Assembly (NCBI GenBank): GCA_045104975.1
Contig: JBGCCY010000129.1
Span: 1 to 64,000, forward strand
Source of the DNA: CAJQQY01 sp045104975
GTDB taxonomy: Bacteria > Bacteroidota > Bacteroidia > Chitinophagales > Saprospiraceae
Reading direction: 5' to 3'
DNA: 64,000 nt
The notes under the pieces were generated by a model, which made no database searches, was not told where the DNA came from, and saw only the letters and a program-made list of their open reading frames with translations. How positions within the stretch are numbered: position 1 is the first letter of the stretch; every line of letters starts with the position of its first letter. Of this stretch, positions 18,203 to 26,723 are shown one piece after another. Both the position numbers and the translations under genes were made by a program.

Positions 18203-20095
18203 ATGAAAAAAGAAGAGAATAGAATATCCAATATCGAACAAGGAATATCCAATATTCAACAAAAGCTCCATGAAGCTAAGTTGGATATTGGATATTCAAA
18301 AATTCTTTTTCTGACATTTTTTCTTTTCACTATAAACCTTTCTGCCCAAATTCCTACTCGCTACAACCTCAAACTTCAACCAATCGATCAAACCGAATCA
18401 TTCCTCAAAAGTCAAATCGAAATCCAGCCATCATTTTCTGATTCGTTAGCAGTCCGAAATGAGCTTGCAAATATATTGTTACAATTACATGCCAGCGCCT
18501 ATTTAGAAGCCTCAATTGATAGCATTTACCGATTCGAAAAAACCTTTTTTGCACAAGTTTTTATTGGAAAAAAATACGAATGGGCTAGCCTCGAAAATGG
18601 GAATGTCGAACCTGCATTCTTAGAACAAATCGGTTTCCGAAAACGATTGTATCAAAATAAAGATTTTTATTATCCAGAGGCTGTGAAATTGCAAAAATCA
18701 TTATTGACTTACGCTGAAAATAATGGTTATCCATTCGCAGAGGTTGGCTTGAAAAACATACAAATCAAGAATGGGAAAATTGCTGCGCAGCTTTTTATGA
18801 AAAAAAATAGACTAATTACCGTCGATGGAATTAAAATAAAAGGGGAAGTGAAAATTTCTGCTCGCTACCTCGAAAATTATTTGGGTTTCAAAAAAGGAGA
18901 TTTGTATGATAAAAGTAAAATTGATAAGGTTGCTCAACGAATTCGAGAACTTCCTTTTGTGCAACAAGAGGGGAAAGGTTTAACGATTACTTTCAAAGGA
19001 GACAAAGCCACCATCAATTTATTTTTGAAAAAAAAGAAGGCAAGTCGCTTCGATTTTTTAGTTGGAGTCTTGCCTCGAGCAAATAATTCAGCTAGTCCTT
19101 CGCAACGAAATTTTTTAATCACAGGAACTTTCAATGCTGACATGCATAACCAATTTGGCTTGGGTGAAAGAATCTTTGCGGAGTTTCAACAACTCTCTCC
19201 TGGGACGCAAGAATTGGAATTGCAGTTTGCTTATCCCTACATTTTAAATTTCCCATTTGGGGTAGATTTTAAATTCGATTTGTACAAAAAAGATTCTACC
19301 TTTTTACAAATCGAATCAGATTTCGGTATACAATATTTATTGGAAGGAGGGAATTATATAAAAGCATTTTGGAACACTCGAACCACCAATTTGTTGACAG
19401 TCAACGAATCTCAAATTATCGCTTCTAAAAAACTACCAGCAGAATTAGATCTCACTAATTCCGTTTTTGGGCTCGAATATAATTTGCAAAAACTAGATTA
19501 TAGATTCAATCCACGCAAAGGCTGGGGGACACTTTTGCGAGCAGGCGCAGGCTTCAAACGTATCAAAGAAAATAATTCAATTATTGGTTTAGAAACTTCC
19601 GATCCTAATTTTACTTTTCAGAGTTTATACGATTCCTTGACGTTACGGACTTTTCAATACCAATTGGAAGGGAAGATTGAAAAATATTTTCCAGTCTTCA
19701 AGAGAAGTACAATTAAAGGCTCAATTACTACAGGTTGGATTATTTCACAATCGCCTGTTTTTAGAAATGAACAATTTCGTTTAGGGGGGAATCGACTGCT
19801 TCGAGGATTTGATGAGGAATCAATTTTTACGACAAATTATGTGATTGGAACCTTAGAGTATCGATTATTGATTGGGCAAAATTCTTTTCTTTTTGCTTTT
19901 GGAGATTATGGCTATGTGGAAAATATAACAATAGATTCACGAGAATATGATTCACCAATTGGAGTGGGAGCAGGAATTACTTTTGAAACAAAAATTGGCG
20001 TCTTTGCATTTAGTCTGGCAGTAGGAAAACAGAAAGGGAATCCTTTTGATTTCCGAAGTATAAAATCGCATTTTGGTTACGTGAGTTATTTTTAA
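18203..20095 (+). CDS. BamA/TamA-like outer-membrane protein (POTRA + barrel)
   Basis: 630 aa from ATG 18203. A POTRA-like domain lies about residues 205-280 (DGIKIKGEVKIS, FKKGDLYDKSKI, RIRELPFV), followed by a 16-strand-type Omp85 barrel with the conserved LLRGFDEES segment near residue 535. Members insert or secrete outer-membrane proteins. The hydrophobic signal core (residues about 34-49) is preceded by 33 residues encoded by an intergenic-type palindromic repeat (18222-18297). An in-frame TTG at 18281 would give a normal signal peptide starting just at the repeat's end, so the true start is uncertain. It ends 7 bp before the convergent GNAT gene. Confidence 0.87.
   Translation: MKKEENRISNIEQGISNIQQKLHEAKLDIGYSKILFLTFFLFTINLSAQIPTRYNLKLQPIDQTESFLKSQIEIQPSFSDSLAVRNELANILLQLHASAYLEASIDSIYRFEKTFFAQVFIGKKYEWASLENGNVEPAFLEQIGFRKRLYQNKDFYYPEAVKLQKSLLTYAENNGYPFAEVGLKNIQIKNGKIAAQLFMKKNRLITVDGIKIKGEVKISARYLENYLGFKKGDLYDKSKIDKVAQRIRELPFVQQEGKGLTITFKGDKATINLFLKKKKASRFDFLVGVLPRANNSASPSQRNFLITGTFNADMHNQFGLGERIFAEFQQLSPGTQELELQFAYPYILNFPFGVDFKFDLYKKDSTFLQIESDFGIQYLLEGGNYIKAFWNTRTTNLLTVNESQIIASKKLPAELDLTNSVFGLEYNLQKLDYRFNPRKGWGTLLRAGAGFKRIKENNSIIGLETSDPNFTFQSLYDSLTLRTFQYQLEGKIEKYFPVFKRSTIKGSITTGWIISQSPVFRNEQFRLGGNRLLRGFDEESIFTTNYVIGTLEYRLLIGQNSFLFAFGDYGYVENITIDSREYDSPIGVGAGITFETKIGVFAFSLAVGKQKGNPFDFRSIKSHFGYVSYF
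18222..18297. repeat. palindromic dispersed repeat inside a signal-peptide region
   Basis: GAATATCCAATAT occurs directly at 18222-18234 and 18243-18255 and inverted at 18285-18297. The segment 18243-18297 is a near-complete hairpin with further CAAC/GTTG pairing. The word ATATCGAACAAGGA (18231-18244) recurs in inverted orientation at 55772-55785, in a clearly intergenic hairpin. Confidence 0.75.
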
Positions 20096-20102
20096 GTACG
20101 TG

Positions 20103-21041
20103 CTATTTGAGAAAACCATGCAGTACTTTTACCCACTTCGATTTATATTTTTTCACTTCAAAATAAGGAACTTGCTCCGCCCCAAAATTTCTCCGTACTC
20201 GTGTAATCGGTTCAATCATACTCCCCAAAAAGTCAAACTCTTTTTTTCCTAAAACTTCCTTTGAATATTTGATTGAATGCCAAGTAGCCAAAATTCCAGC
20301 ACCACTACTTCTCAAGTCAGGATTATCGCCAGCCATTAAATAGTATGCAGTATTTTTGTCCCAAATCAAATAAACAACAGCATGGATTTCATCTTCCTCA
20401 TCGATGGCAAAAAATATTTTTCGAGCATTGTTCTGCTCTAAAGCTATATCTAGTTTTTGCAAAATTTCGAAAGAAAAAGGCATAGGCAATTTCTGTCGCT
20501 CAAAAGTTTTTTGTTGAATTCTATAAAAGTCTTCGAGACTGCGGTCAGTTGAAATTTGAACAATATTTTTCGCTTTTGGAATATTACTATTTCGATAACC
20601 TCCATGTAATTTGGAAAATATGTGCTCTAAATCTAGGGTCAAATCAATTTTAAAAGTGTAGCGAATCGTTCCTTCAAATTTTTCCCAAAGGAACGGTAAC
20701 CAACTTTTTATGGAAGGATGAAAATATTGCTCAAACAAATCAAACTTTGGAAGCTGATGAATTAATTCTCGCATCAATCTTTGTTGATGTTTAGGTGAGC
20801 GAAATGTTTTTGGAAAATAAGGACCCCAATATTTTACAAAAAGCGGCATACGTGGCAAACTTAAACCATATTTTTTGCGAACTTGAATTGGCATCGTTGC
20901 CGCAATTTCATCTCCTCTTTTAACAATCAAAACATCCCAACCATTTTCTCCACAAACTGCATCCAACAACCAAGGCTGAGAAAAAAGAGGCACCTCTTTT
21001 TCTTTTTCGCAAAATTGTAAATATATTGTTTTGTTGGACAT
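20103..21041 (-). CDS. GNAT/FemAB-like acyltransferase (BioF2-like fold)
   Basis: This 312-aa protein contains two GNAT-like halves. The second (about residues 150-290) has the recognisable AVVYLIWDKNTAYYLMAGDNPDLRSSGAGILATWHSIKYS and FDFLGSMIEPITRVRRNFGAE segments seen in CelD/BioF2-like (PF13480) proteins of Bacteroidota exopolysaccharide and lipid pathways. It lacks a signal peptide, so it acts in the cytoplasm. The donor (acyl-CoA or aminoacyl-tRNA) and acceptor cannot be told from sequence. It is convergent with the BamA-like gene (7-bp gap, no room for a terminator), and its 5' side carries a 136-bp hairpin element within its promoter region. Confidence 0.75.
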   Translation of the reverse strand: MSNKTIYLQFCEKEKEVPLFSQPWLLDAVCGENGWDVLIVKRGDEIAATMPIQVRKKYGLSLPRMPLFVKYWGPYFPKTFRSPKHQQRLMRELIHQLPKFDLFEQYFHPSIKSWLPFLWEKFEGTIRYTFKIDLTLDLEHIFSKLHGGYRNSNIPKAKNIVQISTDRSLEDFYRIQQKTFERQKLPMPFSFEILQKLDIALEQNNARKIFFAIDEEDEIHAVVYLIWDKNTAYYLMAGDNPDLRSSGAGILATWHSIKYSKEVLGKKEFDFLGSMIEPITRVRRNFGAEQVPYFEVKKYKSKWVKVLHGFLK

Positions 21042-21054
21042 CTATTAAATTTGC

Positions 21055-21190
21055 ACGTGGTGGTCTGCTTTAGCTGACCTGAAAAAATAAGCGAAGTGTT
21101 TTTCCTAAGTAGAAAATTAAAATTCCTTTTTTAGGAAAAATAAAGTCGCTGTGCTCCTTTTTTTAGGTCAGCTAAAGCAGACCACCACGT
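21055..21190. repeat. 136-bp hairpin element between divergent genes
   Basis: Perfect 26-bp outer arms, one at 21055-21080 (begins ACGTGGTGGTCTGC) and its exact complement at 21165-21190. Inside are further inverted words (TTTTTCCTAA facing TTAGGAAAAA). There is no ORF. It lies between two divergently transcribed starts, 14 bp upstream of the GNAT start codon, so it must sit in or beside that gene's promoter. No target-site duplication is evident. Confidence 0.85.
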
Positions 21191-21259
21191 ATGAAAGTCA
21201 AAGATAGCATACTCCCGTCACACTTCAATTTTTCTAAAACTCAAACTAATTTTTTTCTT

Positions 21260-21267
21260 TAAATTTG
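21260..21267 (+). promoter_or_regulatory. -7 box for the 21302 gene
   Basis: TAAATTTG is a perfect TAnnTTTG, 34 bp before the start codon. No clear TTG is found at the -33 spacing. Confidence 0.4.
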
Positions 21268-21301
21268 AAGCGTAATTTTCAACAAAAAATTGAATTAAGC
21301 T

Positions 21302-22648
21302 ATGAATTTTAAAATAAAAAAAACTCTTGTCCTCGTTTTTTTCTTACTTTTTTTTGGAAAAATAAATGCACAGACACCTTTCCAAATTCAAGGTATTGTC
21401 TTGAATGCTCAAACAAAAGAACCACTCTCTGATGTAAATATTTTAAAAGAAAAATCTGCAGGAGGTACAACGAACGAAGAAGGATTTTTTCAAATGGAAA
21501 TATCCATATTACCCTCGACTTTGAGTTTTAGTTTTGTGGGATTTGAAACTGAATTTATAGAAATAAAAAATGCCTCGCAACGTGAATTTATCATCGAACT
21601 TCAACCAATAGCTTCTGCGCTTCCTGAAGTTTCGGTGAGTTCCAAACGAAAGGTTGATACCGTTTTTTTCGAACCATTTAGTGTGGTAGATTATGTTTTT
21701 TTTGAAAATAAAATATTCTTACTTGCTCATCGAAATTCGATTGAAAAATATTCATTGATCGCGTTGGATGAAACAACGAATGAACCGATTGCCGAGGTAT
21801 CTTTGAAAAACTATTTTCCAAAAGGCTTGTTGCAGTATTGCACGGATGATTTATTTTTGGTGACGGAAAAAAATGTTCGAAAAATAGCGATAGATTCTAC
21901 TGGCATTTTTTTTCCAAAAAAAATACGTATCGAAAATTTTTATTTAATAGATCATCCATGTGTTTTGGCGACCGAAAATTTTCTTTATTTTGAGCGATAT
22001 TTTTACCAAGGTCAGGCGCTGCGATATAATGTTTTTGCTCGACAATTAAATGCCCAACAAAAAAACGGAGAAGCACCCATTCCCACAGATTCAATAGAAA
22101 AATACCAATTCCCTTTGATTCAAAATGAGAAAGAAATTTTTCGACTCATAGAAGAATTAGGATTGCGAAAACCATGGTCAGGCGAATTGTGGGATGAGTA
22201 TCTTGATGAGAAAATTCTAGCATTGAAGGAAAGCGATTATTTTTTGAAAGGAATCATGAAGGTTTTTTATCCAAAATTAAATGCTCCAATTTTTCAAAAA
22301 GGAAAGGAGTTGATAATCTTCAACCATTTCGAATCCGAGTTGCAATTTTTTTCCGAAAAAGGAGACTCACTTCGAAGCATTCCGATTGATTATCACAATA
22401 CTCGTAAATGGAAAAAACAAATATTATTCGACAATATCCAAGAACGAGCATTTACGACTTTTAATACTCGATGGGGAGAGAAAATTCAAGAAATTGATTT
22501 GGAAAAAGGAATATTGAAAACAGCTTTGCCAATAGACTTTGCTTATATCGAAAAACCAAAAGTGCGAAATGGGTATTTATATTTTTTATATAAAAATGCC
22601 TGGGCAGGAGAACGGAAATTGATTTTACACAGAATGAAATTAGATTAA
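21302..22648 (+). CDS. secreted CarboxypepD_reg-like domain protein
   Basis: 448 aa. Signal peptide about 1-23 (ends INAQ), then a carboxypeptidase regulatory-like (transthyretin-fold) domain at about residues 28-100: IQGIVLNAQTKEPLSDVNIL, GTTNEEGFF, LSFSFVGFETEFIEI. The domain is common at the N-terminus of TonB-dependent receptors, but no plug or barrel follows. The remaining 340 residues have repeated short strands consistent with a beta-propeller and no motif I recognise. Probably periplasmic or surface-bound. Only 30 bp separate it from the aspartoacylase-like gene, so the two likely form an operon; a functional link is not evident. Confidence 0.7.
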   Translation: MNFKIKKTLVLVFFLLFFGKINAQTPFQIQGIVLNAQTKEPLSDVNILKEKSAGGTTNEEGFFQMEISILPSTLSFSFVGFETEFIEIKNASQREFIIELQPIASALPEVSVSSKRKVDTVFFEPFSVVDYVFFENKIFLLAHRNSIEKYSLIALDETTNEPIAEVSLKNYFPKGLLQYCTDDLFLVTEKNVRKIAIDSTGIFFPKKIRIENFYLIDHPCVLATENFLYFERYFYQGQALRYNVFARQLNAQQKNGEAPIPTDSIEKYQFPLIQNEKEIFRLIEELGLRKPWSGELWDEYLDEKILALKESDYFLKGIMKVFYPKLNAPIFQKGKELIIFNHFESELQFFSEKGDSLRSIPIDYHNTRKWKKQILFDNIQERAFTTFNTRWGEKIQEIDLEKGILKTALPIDFAYIEKPKVRNGYLYFLYKNAWAGERKLILHRMKLD

Positions 22649-22678
22649 AGATTACATCTATAATTTTAAAAAAGAAAT

Positions 22679-23620
22679 ATGCGGAAAGAAAGGTACATAG
22701 GAAGTTATGAAGGAAGTGAAAAAGGACCTTTGTTAATTGTTTTTGGAGCGATGCACGGGAACGAACCTGCAGGAGTCAAGGCATTGGATTTGATGTTTAA
22801 AATGTTGGAAGTGGAACCGATTACAAATCCTGATTTTCATTTTTGTGGAAAATTAGTTGGTTTGGTTGGTAATGTTCGAGCAAGAGCAGAAGGAGTGAGG
22901 TATATTAATCGAGATTTGAATCGACAATGGACACCTGATAATATAGCTCGTATTCAGCAGGCAAAATTAGAGGACTTGGACGAAGAAGATTTAGAAATAA
23001 AAGAATTGCTACAAGCTGTACATCATGAAATAGAAATTTACCAACCTGAAAAATTAATCTTTTTGGATTTGCACACGACGACTGCTTTTGGTGGGATTTT
23101 TTCGATTCCACAGGAGACTGAAGAGAGTGTTCGAATTGCGATTGAGTTGCATGCGCCAGTCATTCGAGGTTTGCTCAAAGGGGTGAAAGGAACTACACTT
23201 CATTATTTTAATAATGAGAATTTTGAACCAGAAACGGTTGCGGTGACTTTTGAATCAGGGCAGCATGATGAACAACTTTCAGTTAATCGAGCGATTGCTG
23301 CTTTGACTAATTGTATGCGAACAATTGGTTGTGTTAAAGAAGCGCATGTAGAAAATCGACATGATTCCATATTGATTGAATACTCCAAAGATCTTCCAAA
23401 GGTGGCAGAATTAGTTGCAGCACATAGTATTTTACCTGGGGATAATTTTCAAATGACTCCTAATTTTAAAAATTTCCAGGAGGTCAAAAAAGGAGAAATA
23501 TTGGGGACTGACAAAAATGGAAATGTTGTAGCGAAAGAAGATAGTTTGATTTTGATGCCTTTGTATCAGAAGCAAGGAGACGATGGTTTTTTTCTGATAA
23601 AAACGGTGGAAGGATTTTAA
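22679..23620 (+). CDS. succinylglutamate desuccinylase/aspartoacylase family zinc hydrolase
   Basis: This 313-aa cytoplasmic enzyme has the M14-related aspartoacylase signature: zinc ligands His26 and Glu29 in GAMHGNEPAG, the substrate-binding NRDLNRQW (about residues 77-84) and the third zinc ligand His132 in LDLHTTTA. Family members deacylate N-acyl amino acids such as N-acetylaspartate or N-succinylglutamate. The complete Ast pathway is not present nearby, so the substrate is open. It follows the CarboxypepD_reg gene by 30 bp. Its TAA stop overlaps the left edge of an inverted repeat that also forms the stop of the convergent gene. Confidence 0.87.
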   Translation: MRKERYIGSYEGSEKGPLLIVFGAMHGNEPAGVKALDLMFKMLEVEPITNPDFHFCGKLVGLVGNVRARAEGVRYINRDLNRQWTPDNIARIQQAKLEDLDEEDLEIKELLQAVHHEIEIYQPEKLIFLDLHTTTAFGGIFSIPQETEESVRIAIELHAPVIRGLLKGVKGTTLHYFNNENFEPETVAVTFESGQHDEQLSVNRAIAALTNCMRTIGCVKEAHVENRHDSILIEYSKDLPKVAELVAAHSILPGDNFQMTPNFKNFQEVKKGEILGTDKNGNVVAKEDSLILMPLYQKQGDDGFFLIKTVEGF

Positions 23621-23671
23621 ATCCTCGACTCCTAAAGAAAAGCGAAAACGCTCTTTTAGGGGGCGGGGATT
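23620..23671. repeat. CCCCTAAAG-type inverted repeat between convergent genes
   Basis: The left arm, 23620-23644 (AATCCTCGACTCCTAAAG...), pairs with the right arm, 23649-23671 (CGCTCTTTTAGGGGGCGGGG), around an AAAA loop with a few mismatches. It belongs with the copies at 32370-32391, 35545-35567, 35751-35773 and 60046-60068. The minus-strand gene's stop codon (23656-23658) lies inside the right arm. It probably doubles as a terminator. Confidence 0.75.
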
Positions 23672-25107
23672 ACAGTCTCCTCTACATCAATATTCGTCAA
23701 CACCGCCATACAAATAAAAAAGAATGAACCAATTTTATCCGTCTCAATCATATCATTAATCAACAACAAACAATCAATAATAATAACGGTCAAAATCACC
23801 GTCATCACAATATGTTTTTTCATGGGGTCTTTAGTTTTATGATAAACTATTTCCCCTTGAATCAAAAAGTAAAAACACATCGCCAAAAACAAAAATGCTC
23901 CAATAAAACCTTGTTCAACAATCAACATCAAATAGTAATTATGGATTCCTGATTGCTCAGGATTATCACTTACATAAGTTTCAAAACTAGTCACCGTATA
24001 GCCTTTGTAAAAACCATAAAAGTTCCCTGGGCCAAAACCAGTCAGCGGTTCTTTTTGACTCATTTGATAACCTGCGACCCAACGATACACTCTTTCCATC
24101 GTCGAAATATCTTCTCCTTTTGCCGTAGCTGAAATCAGATTATCAAATTGATTATGCGTAACAGTATTTTTAAATTCAGGTGCATAATCCATATAAGAAT
24201 TATCAGTAATCAAATGTACGACAACCCCCAACGCAATCGCAATCGCCAAACCAACTGCCACTTTCATTAATCGAAAACGAATAATTTGTACTGCTGCAAT
24301 CGCAATCGCAATTCCAACATAAGCTGCTCTAGTGTAAGATAATTGTACTGCCACCAAGCCAAATAAAAGTGCTCCAATCAAAAACCACCAAGTCATAGAA
24401 TATTTTGGATACCATTTTTTGACATACCAAATGAATGGCAAAAACAGCGCAACAATACATCCATACATCACATGATTTCGATAAAATGGACCAACACAAT
24501 AATTGATTTCTTTAAATGAAAAACCAGTTGCTGCATGGCGAATCATCACATAAAATATCGTTGCAAAAATGGGAAAAAAGAAAAACCAAAATAACTTTTT
24601 AAAATCCTTTGTCGTTTTGATCAGATGCCCTGCCATGAAATAGAAAACAAAAACATACCAGAATTTTGCCAACAAAAATTTTATAGAAACCAAATAATCG
24701 TAAGAATGAATCGTCGTGATAAATGTCCAAAGCAAATGCAAAATCACAAAAATCGTAATCGGATGTTTATAGAATTCTTTCCCAATGTTTTTTAAATTTT
24801 TGATAAAATACAACAGGTAAATGAGCATCAATCCAATGATCAAAAGCTCTGGCGGGAAGTCTGTTCCAAGACCTCCAGGCAATGTCATCTCTATCGAAAA
24901 TGGAATAAAAAATAAGGTGAGAAAAAATAATTTTTTAAAATCTACAACCGCTACAAATCCAATCAAAACCAACACCGGCAAACCTGCCAAAAAATAATAA
25001 TCAGTTGCCGCTCCAATAAACAATGACAACAAAATAACTACTCCAAAAATTGCAAATAATTTTTGAGAAACAGTTTCCGTCGATATGCCTAGCAGCTTTG
25101 CAAACAC
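23656..25107 (-). CDS. O-antigen ligase (WaaL/Wzy_C) family membrane protein
   Basis: 483 aa with about 12 hydrophobic helices and the large periplasmic loop of the Wzy_C family (about residues 290-370) containing YRWVAGYQMSQKEPLTGFGPGNFYG and IHNYYLMLIVEQGF, the conserved G.GpG..f and H N..l....e.G motifs of O-antigen ligases and polymerases. The enzyme transfers or polymerises lipid-linked glycans at the periplasmic face. The start is GTG at 25107. It lies downstream of a Wzz-like gene on the same strand (62 bp), so a polysaccharide assembly pair is likely. Its last residues, VIPAP and the stop, are read from a dispersed repeat. Confidence 0.87.
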   Translation of the reverse strand: MFAKLLGISTETVSQKLFAIFGVVILLSLFIGAATDYYFLAGLPVLVLIGFVAVVDFKKLFFLTLFFIPFSIEMTLPGGLGTDFPPELLIIGLMLIYLLYFIKNLKNIGKEFYKHPITIFVILHLLWTFITTIHSYDYLVSIKFLLAKFWYVFVFYFMAGHLIKTTKDFKKLFWFFFFPIFATIFYVMIRHAATGFSFKEINYCVGPFYRNHVMYGCIVALFLPFIWYVKKWYPKYSMTWWFLIGALLFGLVAVQLSYTRAAYVGIAIAIAAVQIIRFRLMKVAVGLAIAIALGVVVHLITDNSYMDYAPEFKNTVTHNQFDNLISATAKGEDISTMERVYRWVAGYQMSQKEPLTGFGPGNFYGFYKGYTVTSFETYVSDNPEQSGIHNYYLMLIVEQGFIGAFLFLAMCFYFLIQGEIVYHKTKDPMKKHIVMTVILTVIIIDCLLLINDMIETDKIGSFFFICMAVLTNIDVEETVIPAP

Positions 25108-25134
25108 CTTTTAATGGTTAGTTGTGAATGGTTT

Positions 25135-25164
25135 TAATGGTGAATAATTAACTATTCACCATTA
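25135..25164. repeat. inverted repeat between wzz-like and ligase genes
   Basis: TAATGGTGAATA (25135-25146), ATTAAC loop, and TATTCACCATTA (25153-25164) form a perfect 12-bp stem. Neighbouring TAATGGTTAGTTGTGAATGG repeats the same words. Located in the 62-bp gap between two co-directional genes, it could attenuate or process the transcript. Confidence 0.7.
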
Positions 25165-25169
25165 ATCTT

Positions 25170-26270
25170 TTACTGTTGTTCAGATAGTTTTTTCCAATCT
25201 ACATCTTTATAATTTTCCAAAATCAAAACGCCAATCAAGCTTAAAATAAATGCAAGAATGATTGCGCTGATGACGATTAAGGAACGGAATGGTCGAGATT
25301 TGACCACAGGCACATCTCCATTTTCGACAACCATTAATGTAGGAATATAAGAATCGTGAATAGCTTTTAATTGTTTGAATCGCTCACGGTCGATACTCAA
25401 TTGTTCCCTCGCTTCTTGATGCTCATCTTCCAATTCATTGACCAAAGACATTCCACTATTGAAAAGAGCTAAGTTTTGTTCGAGGCTTTCCACTTCCTTT
25501 TCAAAACCTTTTAATTGTGCTTTTAGATAAATGGCTGAATCTCGTGCAGCACCTCTTCCTGTTCTGAATACTTCCAATTTGGCTTGCGTCCCGATTAATT
25601 GAGCACGTTGTTTAGCAACCATTTGAGCTAGTAATTCACCTTGAGTTTCGGTATTAAAAACTTGGTATTTTTTTCTTACTTTCGAAAGACTATCACCTAA
25701 AATATAAAGCGCTTGTTGTTTTTCATCCATCGTCGACTTGAGAGAATTCATTCGTTTCATATGACCATCTTTGATCAATGCTTGCGCCATTTCGTTAGTT
25801 CTAATTCGAGCTGCATTAGTAATTGCAGCGGCGATCAAACTATCTTTATCTTCAACTGAAATTTCAATAGCTTCATATTTTGTTTTTTCCACATTGTAAA
25901 GTTTGCGGAATTTCTTTCGAACTTTATCTTTCGATTTTCGATTAGTTCGATCAATGTCATAATGATCGTAGAGTTTAAATTTATTAATCAGATAACTAAC
26001 AATTTCATTTGATTGTGCAATCGTCAATAACCGATCATTGTCCGTATCCTCTCCATAAATATCTCGATCTCTTTCAATTTCACCAACTGCCTCAGGTTTC
26101 CCCAAGTCAGGACTCGCTGCATAAAAAGTAGTCGTAGATTGATAATAATTAGGAAGGAAAAGTGCAATGATTGCAGTTCCAATTCCTGCAATCAAACAAA
26201 TTCTGAAGATAGGTTTCCGCCATCGCAAAAGAGTAGAAATGACGCCTAGTAGGTTCTCGTTATTTTCCAT
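25170..26270 (-). CDS. Wzz-like polysaccharide chain-length determinant protein
   Basis: This 366-aa protein has the polysaccharide co-polymerase layout: a short cytoplasmic N-terminus, TM1 about residues 20-40, a periplasmic domain beginning NYYQSTTTFYAAS, long coiled coils about 160-290 (QRAQLIGTQAKLEVF and similar) and TM2 about 326-348, then a short tail. There is no tyrosine-kinase domain. Such proteins set glycan chain length with a Wzy polymerase, fitting the O-antigen-ligase-like gene just downstream. A perfect -7 box lies 21 bp upstream of the ATG, at the edge of a 162-bp hairpin. Confidence 0.87.
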   Translation of the reverse strand: MENNENLLGVISTLLRWRKPIFRICLIAGIGTAIIALFLPNYYQSTTTFYAASPDLGKPEAVGEIERDRDIYGEDTDNDRLLTIAQSNEIVSYLINKFKLYDHYDIDRTNRKSKDKVRKKFRKLYNVEKTKYEAIEISVEDKDSLIAAAITNAARIRTNEMAQALIKDGHMKRMNSLKSTMDEKQQALYILGDSLSKVRKKYQVFNTETQGELLAQMVAKQRAQLIGTQAKLEVFRTGRGAARDSAIYLKAQLKGFEKEVESLEQNLALFNSGMSLVNELEDEHQEAREQLSIDRERFKQLKAIHDSYIPTLMVVENGDVPVVKSRPFRSLIVISAIILAFILSLIGVLILENYKDVDWKKLSEQQ

Positions 26271-26290
26271 GTAAAGTTGTGATTATTCCG

Positions 26291-26298
26291 CAAAAGTA
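26291..26298 (-). promoter_or_regulatory. -7 box for the wzz-like gene
   Basis: On the minus strand this is TACTTTTG, a perfect TAnnTTTG ending 20 bp before the start codon. No TTG is found at the normal distance upstream, where the long hairpin 26298-26459 begins, so the element may have displaced or replaced the -33 region. Confidence 0.45.
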
Positions 26299-26459
26299 AG
26301 TAAAAGAGTAGAATTAAATGTAAAATTTTGACAAGGGGATTTTTGTTCTAGATTTTCTTAAAAAATCTTTGCACCCTTTTTGGGTAGAAAGATTTTTTAG
26401 GGAAAAATAGAGCAAAAATAAACTATCAAAAATTACATTTAGTTCTACTCTTTTACTTT
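26298..26459. repeat. 162-bp long-hairpin element
   Basis: Outer arms: AAGTAAAAGAGTAGAA at the left and its near-complement ending CTTTTACTT at 26459. Pairing continues inward with mismatches to a central stem AAAAAATCTTTGCACCC / GGGTAGAAAGATTTTTT. The whole element can therefore fold end to end. It has no ORF and abuts the promoter of the wzz-like gene. Its architecture resembles the 136-bp element at 21055, although the sequence differs. Confidence 0.8.
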
Positions 26460-26610
26460 CCTCTTTCAGAGGAAATATTTACTTTTTTTTGTTTTGATAA
26501 AAATTGAAGGGCTTTGGGACCTAAAATTTATTCTTTTCGTTTTATAAAAAACGGTAAAATATCAAGCAAAATATTTTAATTAAAATTTTAACCTTCGGTA
26601 AATTCTAGAA

Positions 26611-26662
26611 GTGGGACTCTCCTGAGTCCCGTTTCGTTACAGGACTCAGAGAGTCCCGATAC
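26611..26662. repeat. GGACTC palindromic repeat (two-lobe copy)
   Basis: GTGGGACTCTCCTGAGTCCC, a short spacer, then AGGACTCAGAGAGTCCC. Each lobe is a palindrome and the lobes are mutually complementary. Same family as 16904, 48591 and 48868. It lies just downstream of the TerB-like gene's terminator. Confidence 0.78.
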
Positions 26663-26663
26663 T

Positions 26664-26710
26664 AAAAAAAAAGCTGCTACAAATTTTAAAATCTGTAGCA
26701 GCTTTTTTTT
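26664..26710 (-). terminator. terminator of the TerB-like gene
   Basis: AAGCTGCTACA and TGTAGCAGCTT flank a 12-nt loop, with A and T tracts of seven or more on the outer sides, 14 bp after the minus-strand stop. Confidence 0.85.
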
Positions 26711-26723
26711 ATAAAAACGAAAT

